A DNA stretch of 64,000 nucleotides. Source: Clostridium transplantifaecale (lineage in GTDB: Bacteria > Bacillota > Clostridia > Lachnospirales > Lachnospiraceae). Below the pieces are notes generated by a model. That model saw nothing but the letters and a program-made list of their open reading frames with translations. It made no database searches and had not been told where the DNA came from. A program made the position numbers and the translations under genes. The DNA is taken from positions 124,001-188,000 of the forward strand of contig NZ_UYZY01000001.1 of assembly GCF_900626075.1 (NCBI RefSeq). Direction: 5' to 3'. Below are positions 27,812 through 36,689 of the stretch, in pieces. Within the stretch, counting starts at the first letter, position 1, and each line of letters opens with the position of its first letter.

Positions 27812-28225
27812 ATGGAAGTTCAGAAAGCGATGCAAACTTATCGAAAATCCAACAACAATTTTATAAAAGGCATTTGCCGAAAATGGGCAAAACTGTGGGG
27901 CTGCTGCATCGGTAGCAAAGTTCAAATTGGGGAAGGCGTTCGCTTTATTCATAACGCAGTCGGAACAGTCATATACACAGACACTGAATTACAAGATAAT
28001 GTTTGGATTTATCAAAACGTAACAATAGGTAAAGCTGATGTTTGGCACAATAACGATATTAAGGTTGTTATCCATAAAGGTGCTTGCCTGTGTGCCGGAG
28101 CCAAAATATTATGTCCTTCAAATGAGACACTGGAAATTGGTGAGAATTCAGTAATTGCTGCGAATGCGGTCGTGCTACACTCTGTTCCTCCAGATGAAAT
28201 CTGGGGGGGGGGTACCTGCTCGTAA
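27812..28225 (+). CDS. Hexapeptide-repeat acetyltransferase (CysE-like), phase-OFF frame
   Basis: The 137-residue product has left-handed beta-helix repeats (IGSKVQIGEGVRFI, VWIYQNVTIGKADVW, LEIGENSVIAANAVVLHSV) of serine O-acetyltransferase-like enzymes, here probably acetylating the polysaccharide. A run of ten G at 28203-28212 sends the reading frame to a stop at 28223-28225 after WGGGTCS. With nine G the frame would read WGGVPARKLKNRED and end at 28247, restoring the conserved VPAR end of the family. The gene thus looks switched to a truncated form. ATG 27812 is preferred over the upstream TTG. Confidence 0.82.
   Translation: MEVQKAMQTYRKSNNNFIKGICRKWAKLWGCCIGSKVQIGEGVRFIHNAVGTVIYTDTELQDNVWIYQNVTIGKADVWHNNDIKVVIHKGACLCAGAKILCPSNETLEIGENSVIAANAVVLHSVPPDEIWGGGTCS
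28203..28212 (+). repeat. G10 tract, out of frame by one
   Basis: Ten G followed by TACCTG, four codons before the premature stop of the acetyltransferase gene. Removing one G restores the family-typical C-terminus. Confidence 0.85.
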
Positions 28226-28250
28226 GTTAAAAAACCGGGAGGATTAATCT

Positions 28251-28706
28251 GTGGATGCTTATAAATTATACAAAGCTGAAAGAAAGTTGTATCTGCATCA
28301 CATACCGTTCTTGCCGAAGATTATCAAGGGGCTGATCTATGTGATACATAACTGTTCTATTCCTTATGAAGCTCAAATTGGCCAGAGCTGCAAGTTCCTC
28401 TATGGCGGAATAGGGTGTGTAATCAGCAAGAAAACAGTGATTGGCGACCATGTCATAATCGGGACGAATGTTCTGACAGGGGGGCGATCAAATAAAGAAG
28501 GACATCCTGTTATTGGAAATAATGTGTATATAGCTACTGGCGCCAAGGTTTTAGGCGACATTCATATTGCTGATAATGTCATTATTGGAGCAAATGCTGT
28601 TGTTATACACGATGTTCCAAGTAACTGTTCTGTTGGTGGAGTTCCGGCAAGGATATTAAAGGAGAATATTGATGTGACAGAGTTTTGCAGCCTGGGTAAA
28701 TATTAA
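28251..28706 (+). CDS. Serine acetyltransferase-like hexapeptide protein
   Basis: The 151-residue protein starts at GTG 28251, 8 bases after GGGAGG, and shows the beta-helix repeats IGQSCKFLYGGIGCVISKKTVIGDHVIIGTNV, HPVIGNNVYIATGAKVLGDIHI and VIIGANAVVIHDVPSNCSVGGVPARI. It is similar in plan to the preceding acetyltransferase but without a G tract. It probably O-acetylates a sugar or intermediate of capsule 1; a role in cysteine synthesis is unlikely in this context. Confidence 0.82.
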   Translation: MDAYKLYKAERKLYLHHIPFLPKIIKGLIYVIHNCSIPYEAQIGQSCKFLYGGIGCVISKKTVIGDHVIIGTNVLTGGRSNKEGHPVIGNNVYIATGAKVLGDIHIADNVIIGANAVVIHDVPSNCSVGGVPARILKENIDVTEFCSLGKY

Positions 28707-28727
28707 TGGATGATTTGAGGTAAAGAG

Positions 28728-29501
28728 ATGATTTATTTTGTTATTCCTTTGATGAGTAAAAAGGTCGCTAAGGACTGGAACATGGTGTCTACGCTTTTCA
28801 ATCGTACACTGTGGAGTTGCTATAATCAGACAGATCCGGATTTCAGGATTATTGTAGCTTGCCACGAGATACCTGAATTAACTAAAAAATATGATGATCG
28901 CGTAGAATTCATCCAGGTAAGCGAGAAAGATGCACCGATACCCAGAGATCAACACGAAAAGATGGTCGATAAGGGATACAAGACACATACACTGGCGATG
29001 CGAGTTCGTGAACTTGGCGGCGGTTATGCAATGATGGTGGATGGTGATGATCTTGTAAGCTGCCATTTTGCTGAATTTGTGAAAAAACATCCAGGTGAAA
29101 GCGGGTTCTATGTCAAGACTGGATATGTGTACTTTGTAGGAGACGATTATATGAAAGTTCTGCCGAAGTTCTCAAGCGGGTCTGCCTGCATTGTGAATTA
29201 TGCAGTGGACGATCTCCCGGATTCCTATCCAGAGGTGATGCGAGAAAATTGCGATGATGAATGGTGTATTATGCGTAAGCGTCATGGCGGCGTTGTCCCT
29301 GCATGTGAAGGACTGGGAAGACCATTGAAGCCGTTGCCGTTTAAAGGCGCCGTGTACGTTCTTGGCAGTGGTGAGAACCATTCATTGTATGGAAAAACAA
29401 CGAAATATCAGACAAGGCTTCGGGAGTTGCGTGAGCTATTTGAGTTCAAACACAAGATAAAAGGAAAACTTAAAAGGGAATTTTCAATTGACTGGCTATA
29501 A
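28728..29501 (+). CDS. Glycosyltransferase, GT-A fold
   Basis: The 257-residue protein has an N-terminal Rossmann-like start (IYFVIPLMSKKVAKDW), a metal-binding DGDD motif near residue 105 (YAMMVDGDDLVSC) and ENCDDEWCIMRKRH where a catalytic acid region is expected. No membrane segments are seen. It likely adds a sugar to the repeat unit. The exact family is not recognised. Confidence 0.72.
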   Translation: MIYFVIPLMSKKVAKDWNMVSTLFNRTLWSCYNQTDPDFRIIVACHEIPELTKKYDDRVEFIQVSEKDAPIPRDQHEKMVDKGYKTHTLAMRVRELGGGYAMMVDGDDLVSCHFAEFVKKHPGESGFYVKTGYVYFVGDDYMKVLPKFSSGSACIVNYAVDDLPDSYPEVMRENCDDEWCIMRKRHGGVVPACEGLGRPLKPLPFKGAVYVLGSGENHSLYGKTTKYQTRLRELRELFEFKHKIKGKLKREFSIDWL

Positions 29502-29513
29502 GGAGATACTGGA

Positions 29514-30413
29514 GTGATCGAATTTTTTTATAAACTTAAATTTAGAGTTGGCTGTAGTAAGCCCTGCTCTCTCTGGAACCACATAATGGCGGCTCTTTTT
29601 AACAAGGTATATCCCATTTATTGTAAAAGGACTAAGCCGGAGTATGGACTGAACAAGACCGAGAGAAAGGAAAAAATCGTTATCTCGATGACTTCTTTTC
29701 CTGCGAGATTGAATGTCGTGCATTATGCAGTAAGGGCTCTGCTGCAGCAGAGCTATAAGCCTGACAGGATTATTTTGTGGCTTACCGAAGAAGAGTGTCA
29801 TGATATTACCATTCCAAAAGAGCTTGAGGATTTAAAGCAATATGGATTGGAAATCAAATACGCTCCTGCTAATCTTCGACCCCATAATAAACTGTACTTT
29901 ACTCTCAAGGAGTGTCCAGATTGTGTTGTAATCAGTGTTGATGATGATAATGTTTATAGCACAAAACTTGTCGAGGGGCTTTTCAAGGCACATCAGGTTC
30001 ATCCGGAAGCTGTGTGCTGTAATATGTCGCATGAAATACTACTAAAGAATGGAAAACCCGATCTTTATGATAATTGGTACGGTGGTGCAGATGGGCGAGA
30101 TGGATTGTCCAATTACTATGTGGCATTAGGCGTGGGCGGCGTTTTATATCCGCCGAATTGTTTTGATGACGAATATTTTGATCAAAAGCTTATCCGGGAA
30201 CTTGCCCTTTCTGCTGATGATCTGTGGCTTAAAATTACAGAGATACGGCTTGGCATTCCTGTGTTTAAAATCAGTAAGGATTCAAAGATACCATATGTAA
30301 TAGGAGGTACTCAGAAGGTTACTCTAGGCAAAGAAAATAATGGAATGAAGAAAAATGATATTAATATGAAGAAACTTTGTGAGCATTATTCCATTGACTG
30401 GGAGAATTTGTAA
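29514..30413 (+). CDS. Glycosyltransferase, GT-A fold
   Basis: The 299-residue protein contains KIVISMTSFPARLNVVHYAVRALLQQSYKPDRIILWL, typical of a glycosyltransferase family often found in capsule loci, and the metal-binding VDDDN near residue 144. An acidic SADDLWLKI follows near 241. It starts at GTG 29514, 5 bases after GGAG-like sequence (ACTGGAG). The donor is unknown. Confidence 0.75.
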   Translation: MIEFFYKLKFRVGCSKPCSLWNHIMAALFNKVYPIYCKRTKPEYGLNKTERKEKIVISMTSFPARLNVVHYAVRALLQQSYKPDRIILWLTEEECHDITIPKELEDLKQYGLEIKYAPANLRPHNKLYFTLKECPDCVVISVDDDNVYSTKLVEGLFKAHQVHPEAVCCNMSHEILLKNGKPDLYDNWYGGADGRDGLSNYYVALGVGGVLYPPNCFDDEYFDQKLIRELALSADDLWLKITEIRLGIPVFKISKDSKIPYVIGGTQKVTLGKENNGMKKNDINMKKLCEHYSIDWENL

Positions 30414-30454
30414 TAATGGAGATAGAGTGGTCTTTTACGAGTTGGAGTTGCAAT

Positions 30455-31414
30455 ATGAATGAGGTTATAGTTAATGTGGCTCTGGTAACTTACAATCGCT
30501 GGAATTGCCTTAGCAAGTTACTGGATGCGCTAGAAAAACAAACGAAAAAAATAAATAGCATCATAATTGTAGACAACCATAGTTCCGATGGAACAATGAA
30601 TAATCTCCACGAACGCGGTGCCGTGGACATTGTAGGCGATGACGAGACGTCTGTCAAGGAATGTAAGGGGATAAGGTACATTTATTATTATAACAAAGAA
30701 AACGAAGGCGGTTCCGGTGGGTTTTACAAGGCAATCGATATAGCAACAGGATGGGAATGCGATTACCTGTGGATTATGGATGACGACGTTTTACCGGAAA
30801 CTGATTGTCTAGAAAAACTTCTGGGTAGTATGAAGCCAGAGATACAGGCTGTTATTCCCAATAGAACGGATAAAAACTTTGATGACCGTGTTTGCACCAA
30901 ATTGGACATGAAGAGCACGTTAAAGTTCAGCGTAATGAAGAGAAAGACGTTTGAACCGCATCCTTTAAGGAACAGCCTTTATATTGTTGAGGATATTCCA
31001 TTTGAAGGTCCACTGGTCTCTTTTGAGATTGTAAAAAAGGTGGGGCTGCCACACAAGGATTTCTTTATATTGTGTGATGACACAGATTACGCAATTAGAA
31101 TAAGGAAGCATACTCGGATAGGATTTGTTACCGACGCAACTTTACATCGTCAGCTTGCGAAAAAAGGCGGAACGGGGAATAAAGTTTTCACATGGAGAGA
31201 TTATTATGCCATACGCAATAATATTTTGCTGGAAAGAATGTATGGCGAGTCTTTTGGAGCAAAGTACATTAGCCCAATTATAGGGTATTGCTGGTGGCTG
31301 CTTTTGTCGATATATAAAAGACGGTTTAAGAATTTACGCATCCTGAATATGGCCTACAAAGATGGCTTGAAGGGGATTTCAGGGAAAGTCGTTAACCCGG
31401 GAGATTTTAAATGA
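30455..31414 (+). CDS. Family 2 glycosyltransferase, GlfT2/rhamnosyltransferase-like
   Basis: The 319-residue enzyme has VALVTYNRWNCLSKLLDALEKQT, IIVDNHSSDGT, NEGGSGGFYKAI, and the metal motif IMDDDVLPE, followed by FILCDDTDYAIR. This pattern is shared with galactofuranosyl- and rhamnosyltransferases of family 2. A broken UDP-galactopyranose mutase gene downstream (36526) suggests galactofuranose was once the donor. ATG 30455 follows TTGGAG; the longer frame from 30416 is less likely. The stop overlaps the next start by 4 bases. Confidence 0.8.
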   Translation: MNEVIVNVALVTYNRWNCLSKLLDALEKQTKKINSIIIVDNHSSDGTMNNLHERGAVDIVGDDETSVKECKGIRYIYYYNKENEGGSGGFYKAIDIATGWECDYLWIMDDDVLPETDCLEKLLGSMKPEIQAVIPNRTDKNFDDRVCTKLDMKSTLKFSVMKRKTFEPHPLRNSLYIVEDIPFEGPLVSFEIVKKVGLPHKDFFILCDDTDYAIRIRKHTRIGFVTDATLHRQLAKKGGTGNKVFTWRDYYAIRNNILLERMYGESFGAKYISPIIGYCWWLLLSIYKRRFKNLRILNMAYKDGLKGISGKVVNPGDFK

Positions 31415-32133
31415 TTCGTATTATTACAATATGCATATGTATATATGCTATTATCAAAGTTTCGTGCAAGACCTTGGCCTATCTAATTTCAATGGCATGG
31501 TTTACTCGTGAAAGCAAACGTCCTGTAAAGGAGACAGTCAGGGTTCCTAACCAAAACACCAAAATGATGCGGGGGGGGGGCAAATCCTGGAAGCAGGCTG
31601 CTGGTCGCATTGTGAGTGGCGTTAATAAATATGTAGCCGCTGATATTGGAAGGATTCCATCTCATTTGGTGCGAATGGGACTGTATAAAACTGTTTTGAA
31701 AGTTGGCATCGAAAAGGATGTTGTTATTTATAAAGGAACGTTTTTCAGAGATGGTTATAAGTGTCATATTGGCGCAGGAACTATTATCGGTGACGATAAT
31801 ATGATTGACAGCAGAGGGACAGTCAGGATTGGTAAAAACTGCAATTTCTCTACTGGCGTAAGAATATGGACTGCTCAACATGATCTTCAAAGTGAGGATT
31901 TTAGAATGATATCTGATTCGGTGTCCATAGGAGATCGTTGCTGGATAAGTGGTAATGTTACAATTTTACCCGGAGTAACGGTTGAGGATGGCTGTGTAAT
32001 TGCCAGCGGTGCTGTTGTAACTAAAGATTGCACTGCCTTTGGAGTTTATGCGGGTGTTCCGGCTAGGCGAATCGGAGAGCGCAGCAAGAAACTTAGTTAT
32101 GAATTTAAGGGAACACATAACTGGTTTTTATAG
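31411..32133 (+). CDS. Hexapeptide-repeat acetyltransferase with G10 tract (in frame)
   Basis: The 240-residue protein has an N-terminal hydrophobic segment (about residues 2-24), a basic linker and a C-terminal left-handed beta-helix (CHIGAGTIIGDDNMIDSRGTVRIGKNCNF, IWTAQHD, VSIGDRCWISGNVTILPGVTVEDG, AGVPARRIGER) as in maltose/galactoside-type acetyltransferases. Ten G at 31571-31580 encode Arg-Gly-Gly-Gly near residue 55 and are in frame. A slip there would remove the whole catalytic part, so the G tract is well placed to switch O-acetylation. Confidence 0.82.
   Translation: MIRIITICICIYAIIKVSCKTLAYLISMAWFTRESKRPVKETVRVPNQNTKMMRGGGKSWKQAAGRIVSGVNKYVAADIGRIPSHLVRMGLYKTVLKVGIEKDVVIYKGTFFRDGYKCHIGAGTIIGDDNMIDSRGTVRIGKNCNFSTGVRIWTAQHDLQSEDFRMISDSVSIGDRCWISGNVTILPGVTVEDGCVIASGAVVTKDCTAFGVYAGVPARRIGERSKKLSYEFKGTHNWFL
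31571..31580 (+). repeat. G10 tract in an acetyltransferase gene (in frame)
   Basis: Ten G followed by CAAATCC, upstream of the catalytic beta-helix. This is the only long tract in the locus not followed by TAC apart from the intergenic run at 39430. Confidence 0.8.
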
Positions 32134-32157
32134 TTTAATCAATAGAGGTGTTGTTCA

Positions 32158-33369
32158 ATGAGCATTAGAAAAAGAGAAATACCAATAATTATTTTGGTTT
32201 TATGGCTGATGGTTTGGAATTTTGGAATAACAGAAATTGCCAATTACTACTCGGTAAATATTGTTGCATGGATCGTGAGAATATTAGCGATTATCTATAT
32301 GTTCAATGAATTCTCAGATAAGACAAAGGTGAAGAGGATAAATTTTCTCGCAGGAATTATTATTGTTGCGTTCCTTCTATATTACTGTATACGAACACAG
32401 AACACCAGATATTTCGATACAATATTTTTTCTCTATGCTTTAAGAAAAATCAATTATAAGTACATTATAAACGTGGTTTTCAAAACCCAATTTTTTATAG
32501 TTGTTTTTACAGTTTTCCTAAGCTTTATTAATATTATACCTAATGAAGCAGTATTCAATGCGGGAAGACAAAGATATAATCTTGGATATATCTATTGTTC
32601 ATATGCTGCGAATATGTTCTTCTTTACGGTAGCGCATTATTTTGCTGGAAGGAAAAGGACAGACAAGTTTAATTGGTGGCTAGTTGCAGTCTTTTTGGGA
32701 ATCAATCAAATTATTTTCTATTATTCAGATACGAAAGCAAGCTATTGGGGTACTCTGTTGCTGATTTTATTTGAGATTATTGCATCAAGGTTTCCGATTT
32801 CAACTAAACGACATAGGATAGGAGAACTAATGTCCGCATGTATTTTCCCGGGCTTTGCGCTCCTTTCGGTGATAGCAGGGCTTGTTTACAATCCTAATAA
32901 TGCAGTATTTAGTCTTTTGAACACGATTTCTTCTGGCCGTATTTACATGGTTTATCTGGGGCTACAAAGATATGGAATTAAACTGTTGGGATCAGATTTA
33001 ACGTGGTCAACAGATCATACATCTGAGTATTTATATGTTGATTCCTCTTATGTGAATATTCTATTAACTTTGGGCTTGATATTCCTTGTCCTTATATGCC
33101 TTGGTTTTGCTCGCGTTGCTGTAAAATCAGTTAGAAATAAGGATTTATATTTGACTATAGCTTTATTATTTGTTGCGATTCATTGCTTTACTGATCCACA
33201 GCTGTTGGATTTACGATATAATGGATTTATTTTGCTTTGTGTTAATGCAATGGTGTATGGAGAAGCTTTTAATGAAGCTTTTAATGAAGCTTTACAAAAT
33301 GATATGGACTCTGGAGGAAATGCATATGAATTTAAGCACAACATTGAAGATTATCGCAGGACTACCTAA
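32158..33369 (+). CDS. Capsule repeat-unit polymerase (Wzy-like)
   Basis: The 403-residue protein has about ten membrane segments with a large loop near residues 245-300 (PNNAVFSLLNTISSGRIYMVYLGLQRYG) typical of O-antigen/capsule polymerases, including the SGR motif. No enzymatic signature beyond this exists for the family, so the call rests on topology and on its place beside glycosyltransferases and a flippase. Its end is overlapped by the next gene by 44 bases. Confidence 0.78.
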   Translation: MSIRKREIPIIILVLWLMVWNFGITEIANYYSVNIVAWIVRILAIIYMFNEFSDKTKVKRINFLAGIIIVAFLLYYCIRTQNTRYFDTIFFLYALRKINYKYIINVVFKTQFFIVVFTVFLSFINIIPNEAVFNAGRQRYNLGYIYCSYAANMFFFTVAHYFAGRKRTDKFNWWLVAVFLGINQIIFYYSDTKASYWGTLLLILFEIIASRFPISTKRHRIGELMSACIFPGFALLSVIAGLVYNPNNAVFSLLNTISSGRIYMVYLGLQRYGIKLLGSDLTWSTDHTSEYLYVDSSYVNILLTLGLIFLVLICLGFARVAVKSVRNKDLYLTIALLFVAIHCFTDPQLLDLRYNGFILLCVNAMVYGEAFNEAFNEALQNDMDSGGNAYEFKHNIEDYRRTT

Positions 33370-33988
33370 ATCTGTATTTCTGAACGCACGTTATCTGGGA
33401 TTGACGGGAATTATAAAACTGCCGATTTTCGTTTCATGGAGAACCCAATTTATAAAATTAAGCGGGCGTATAACTTTCTCAGCACCGCTTTCGATTGGAA
33501 TGGTGAGAATAGGTATCGGCGGATCGGGTACAGCGTCCCGAACACCTTCAAAGCTAGAACTAAATGGAAATATAAATTTTGGAAAAGGTGTAATTTTAGG
33601 GGGGGGGGGTACTCTTGTTACGGTTAATTCCTCTAGCCACTTAACGATAGGAAATGATGTACAAATAACCGGTGACACTAAAATCTTATGTGCTGATGAA
33701 ATTAAAATCGGAGATGACAGTGTTATCTCTTGGGATTGTCAAATCATGGATACGGATTTTCATTCTATAAAAGTTTGTGGTCAAGTGATGAATAAAAATA
33801 AACCGATTATAATTGGAAAGCATTGCTGGATTGGAAGCAGATGTTGTATTACGAAAGGGACAGTGATACCTGATGGTTGCATTATTGCTTCTGATAGTAC
33901 AATAACAAAAAGCATTAATCAGCCAAATGCCGTGTATACAGGTATGCCGCTACGTATGTTACAGGAAGGAGTAGACTGGGAGAGGTAG
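33326..33988 (+). CDS. Hexapeptide-repeat acetyltransferase with G11 tract (in frame)
   Basis: The 220-residue protein has beta-helix repeats (LELNGNINFGKGVILGGGG, LTIGNDVQITGDTKILCADEIKIGDDSVISWDCQIMDTDFHSI, PIIIGKHCWIGSRCCITKGTVIPDG) of colanic/maltose-type acetyltransferases. Eleven G at 33599-33609 encode four Gly and are in frame; they are followed by TACTCT. ATG 33326 lies 8 bases after GGAGG, inside the 3' end of the polymerase gene. Confidence 0.82.
   Translation: MNLSTTLKIIAGLPKSVFLNARYLGLTGIIKLPIFVSWRTQFIKLSGRITFSAPLSIGMVRIGIGGSGTASRTPSKLELNGNINFGKGVILGGGGTLVTVNSSSHLTIGNDVQITGDTKILCADEIKIGDDSVISWDCQIMDTDFHSIKVCGQVMNKNKPIIIGKHCWIGSRCCITKGTVIPDGCIIASDSTITKSINQPNAVYTGMPLRMLQEGVDWER
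33599..33609 (+). repeat. G11 tract in an acetyltransferase gene (in frame)
   Basis: Eleven G within the beta-helix coding region, followed by TACTCT as in the CapK-like gene. It is the longest homopolymer seen in the window. Confidence 0.85.
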
Positions 33989-34009
33989 ATTATCCCGGTT
34001 GGATAATAT

Positions 34010-35470
34010 ATGCAGGAGAAACAGAAGTCACTTAAGCTAAATTTTATTATGAACGCCATTCTAACGATGTCGCAGTTCATATTTCCACTTATTACATTTC
34101 CGTATGTTTCACGTATATTGTTGCCAGAAGGTACGGGAAAGGTTTCTTTTGCAACCTCTGTAATTTCGTATTTCTCAATGTTTGCACAGCTGGGGATTCC
34201 CACTTATGGCGTTAGAGCCTGCGCAAAGGTTCGAGATAATAGAAGTGAACTTACTAAAACTACACAGGAAATATTTATAATTAACATGGTCATGACGGCC
34301 ATGAGTTATGCTGTTTTTGTGATTTGTCTGTTTACAGTTCCAAGAATCCAGCAAGATAAGACACTGTTTATTATTATCAGCACCACTCTCATATTCAATG
34401 CTATAGGTGTTGAGTGGTTATATAAGGGATTGGAGCAGTATACCTATATAACTGTTCGTTCCATCATTTTTAAATTTGTAGCTCTTGTTGCAATGTTCCT
34501 TCTTATTCACGAAAAGAACGACCTTGTGATTTACGGTGGAATCTCTATTCTGGCTGCGTCGGCTTCAAACGTTTTTAATTTCTTTCATGCACACAGATAC
34601 GTTGGCTTCAAACCAGTAAGAAATTATAACTTCAAAAAGCACCTTAAAGCAATTACTATCTTTTTTGCTATGACATGCGCCGTAACAGTTTACACACATC
34701 TGGATACCGTGATGTTGGGATTTATGAAGACTGACGCTGATGTGGGTTATTATAATGCTGCTGTCAAAATAAAGAGCATCCTTGTAAGCGTTGTTACGTC
34801 GCTTGGGACCGTTCTTTTGCCAAGAGCTTCATATTATCTTGAGCATAATATGAAGGAAGAGTTTGAACGAATTACAAGGAAAGCATTTAATTTTGTGCTT
34901 TTGATTGCAACCCCCTTAATGGTTTATTTTATGGTATTTGCAAAAGAAGGGATCTTCTTCCTTTCCGGGGATGCTTATGCTGGTTCAATTTTACCGATGC
35001 AAGTAATTATGCCCACTTTGCTGTTTGTTGGACTTTCCAATATTACAGGAATACAGATGTTGGTTCCATTGGGGAGGGAAAAGGTTGTTCTATATTCCGA
35101 GATTGCAGGTGCGATAGTTGACCTGATCATCAATTTGCTTCTTATTCCTTCCTTTGGAGCAGTGGGAGCTGCATTAGGAACAACTGTTGCGGAATGTGTT
35201 GTTATGATATGGCAGTATATAGTTCTTCGGGATAAGGCAAATAAGGCATATAGAGAAGTACATTTCATTCCTATAATTATAGGCATAGTATTTGGCAGTG
35301 TCGCATCGGTATGGGTGAAGACACTGGGGCTATCAAACTTCTTCACGTTGGTTATATCAGCAATCATTTTCTTTGCTATTTATGCTCTGGTTCTTACAAT
35401 TGCAAGAGAACCAATGACATTAGAAATTGAAAAGCAGACTCTAAAGAAAGTAAAGGGTTTCAAGAAATGA
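34010..35470 (+). CDS. Polysaccharide repeat-unit flippase (Wzx, MOP superfamily)
   Basis: The 486-residue protein has 12-14 membrane segments and the PST-family start NFIMNAILTMSQFIFPLITFPYVSRILLPEGTGKVSFATSVISYF, followed by GIPTYGVRACAKVR. It moves the lipid-linked repeat unit across the membrane for polymerisation. Its stop overlaps the start of the broken acyltransferase gene by 4 bases (ATGA). Confidence 0.92.
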   Translation: MQEKQKSLKLNFIMNAILTMSQFIFPLITFPYVSRILLPEGTGKVSFATSVISYFSMFAQLGIPTYGVRACAKVRDNRSELTKTTQEIFIINMVMTAMSYAVFVICLFTVPRIQQDKTLFIIISTTLIFNAIGVEWLYKGLEQYTYITVRSIIFKFVALVAMFLLIHEKNDLVIYGGISILAASASNVFNFFHAHRYVGFKPVRNYNFKKHLKAITIFFAMTCAVTVYTHLDTVMLGFMKTDADVGYYNAAVKIKSILVSVVTSLGTVLLPRASYYLEHNMKEEFERITRKAFNFVLLIATPLMVYFMVFAKEGIFFLSGDAYAGSILPMQVIMPTLLFVGLSNITGIQMLVPLGREKVVLYSEIAGAIVDLIINLLLIPSFGAVGAALGTTVAECVVMIWQYIVLRDKANKAYREVHFIPIIIGIVFGSVASVWVKTLGLSNFFTLVISAIIFFAIYALVLTIAREPMTLEIEKQTLKKVKGFKK

Positions 35471-36486
35471 AGATTCGTGATTATGACATAGACCTGCTGA
35501 AAGCTTTATCTTGTTTAGCCGTTATAGGGTTGCATACAATTGGCAAGTATTTCTCAACTGGTAATGTGATTGCATATTACTTATGTGAATTTGCGATTCC
35601 GATGTTTTTTATGACAAGTGGCTTTCTTATTTTGAATGGGGGTACAGCAATGAGAACCTCTGGAATCATTCGATTAAGAAGATTTTGAAGATTTTAAGGG
35701 TCGTTATATTATGGAATGTGGTTTATTACATTTATGGTATTCTCAAGCTGATTCTGAACAAACAGACATGGAGCTTTTCAATAGGAGAGCTTTTTCTCCA
35801 AATTATTAAGAGCCTGGTTCAGGATGGAGCATGCTGGCACTTTTGGTATATGGGATCGTTAGCGTTGATTTATTTTTTAATCCCGTTTATTTAAGAGATT
35901 GTCTCCAAAGCAAAGAACGTGGATCTTTTGGGGCCTGGCAGCAGTATGTGTAGGCATGCAGTGCGTTTCTATTCTGTTGGGCTGGCCGATTCAATCGAAG
36001 GTTTTGCAGACACTTCGCCTGTGGACTTGGTTGTTCTACTTTTCCTTTGGCGGTGAGATAGCTAAATGGCTTCCGAGCGTAGAAAGCAAAATAGGCAAAC
36101 AAAGCTATTTCCTTATGCTTGTGTTGCTGACCGTTGGAGTCATTGTGTATCAATACTTTATTGTGAACTCAATAGTCTGCTTTGAGGGACAAAGACCATT
36201 ACAGGTTGAATACTTCTATGATAGTATTATTGTAACGATACTTTGGGTAGGCACTTTGTTTGCTTTTATTAAACGGTGTGATTTAAAAAGGAAAACCCGG
36301 CAGACAGTGTCCTGCTTTTCTCGCCTGACATTGGGAGTGTATTGCTCACATTTATTGGTTAGAGATTTGATAACTCATTTTGTTGGGATGAATTTATTTG
36401 CCAGTACGCTGCTAGTATGGTTTGCAGTCACACTTGTTTCAATAACTTTGGTAGAGGTGCTACGAAGGTTACCATTTGGAAGATGA
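35467..36486 (+). pseudogene. Acyltransferase family 3 gene with two frameshifts
   Basis: The gene begins KIRDYDIDLLKALSCLAVIGLHTIGKYF, the usual start of membrane O-acyltransferases (family 3), and continues in another frame from NENLWNHSIKKILKILRVVILWNVVYY and in the first frame again from KRLSPKQRTWIFWGLAAV to the end. The first break is at a run of five G (35638-35642): six G would keep the frame and read NGGYSNENL. The second, near 35891, is undone by removing one T. The first could be a decayed or switching tract; the second points to decay or sequencing error. Confidence 0.8.
35638..35642 (+). repeat. G5 tract at a frameshift, followed by TAC
   Basis: The context AAT-G(n)-TAC-AGC mirrors AAT-G9-TAC-TCT in the CapK-like gene. 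One more G would restore the acyltransferase frame. It may be a contracted contingency tract. Confidence 0.5.
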
Positions 36487-36525
36487 TTTGTTAGTTTGTA
36501 AATTCAGATCTCGGAGGGTTCTCAA

Positions 36526-36674
36526 ATGTACGATTATTTAGTTGTTGGCGCCGGACTCTAGGGCACTGTATTCGCTCACGAAGCAAAGGCACACGGCAAA
36601 TCTGTTCTTGTCATTGATAAGAGAAATCACATCGCAGGAAATGTGTACACCGAAAAGGTGGAGGGAATCTGGGG
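36526..36674 (+). pseudogene. UDP-galactopyranose mutase, N-terminal relic
   Basis: After GGAGGG the frame reads MYDYLVVGAGL-stop-GTVFAHEAKAHGKSVLVIDKRNHIAGNVYTEKVEG, the FAD-binding start of Glf. A TAG replaces the aromatic codon in the GAGL(Y/F)G motif, and the sequence leaves the family at about 36670, so some 85 percent of the gene is gone. It would have made UDP-galactofuranose. Confidence 0.85.
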
Positions 36675-36689
36675 TTCAAAAAAATTATT

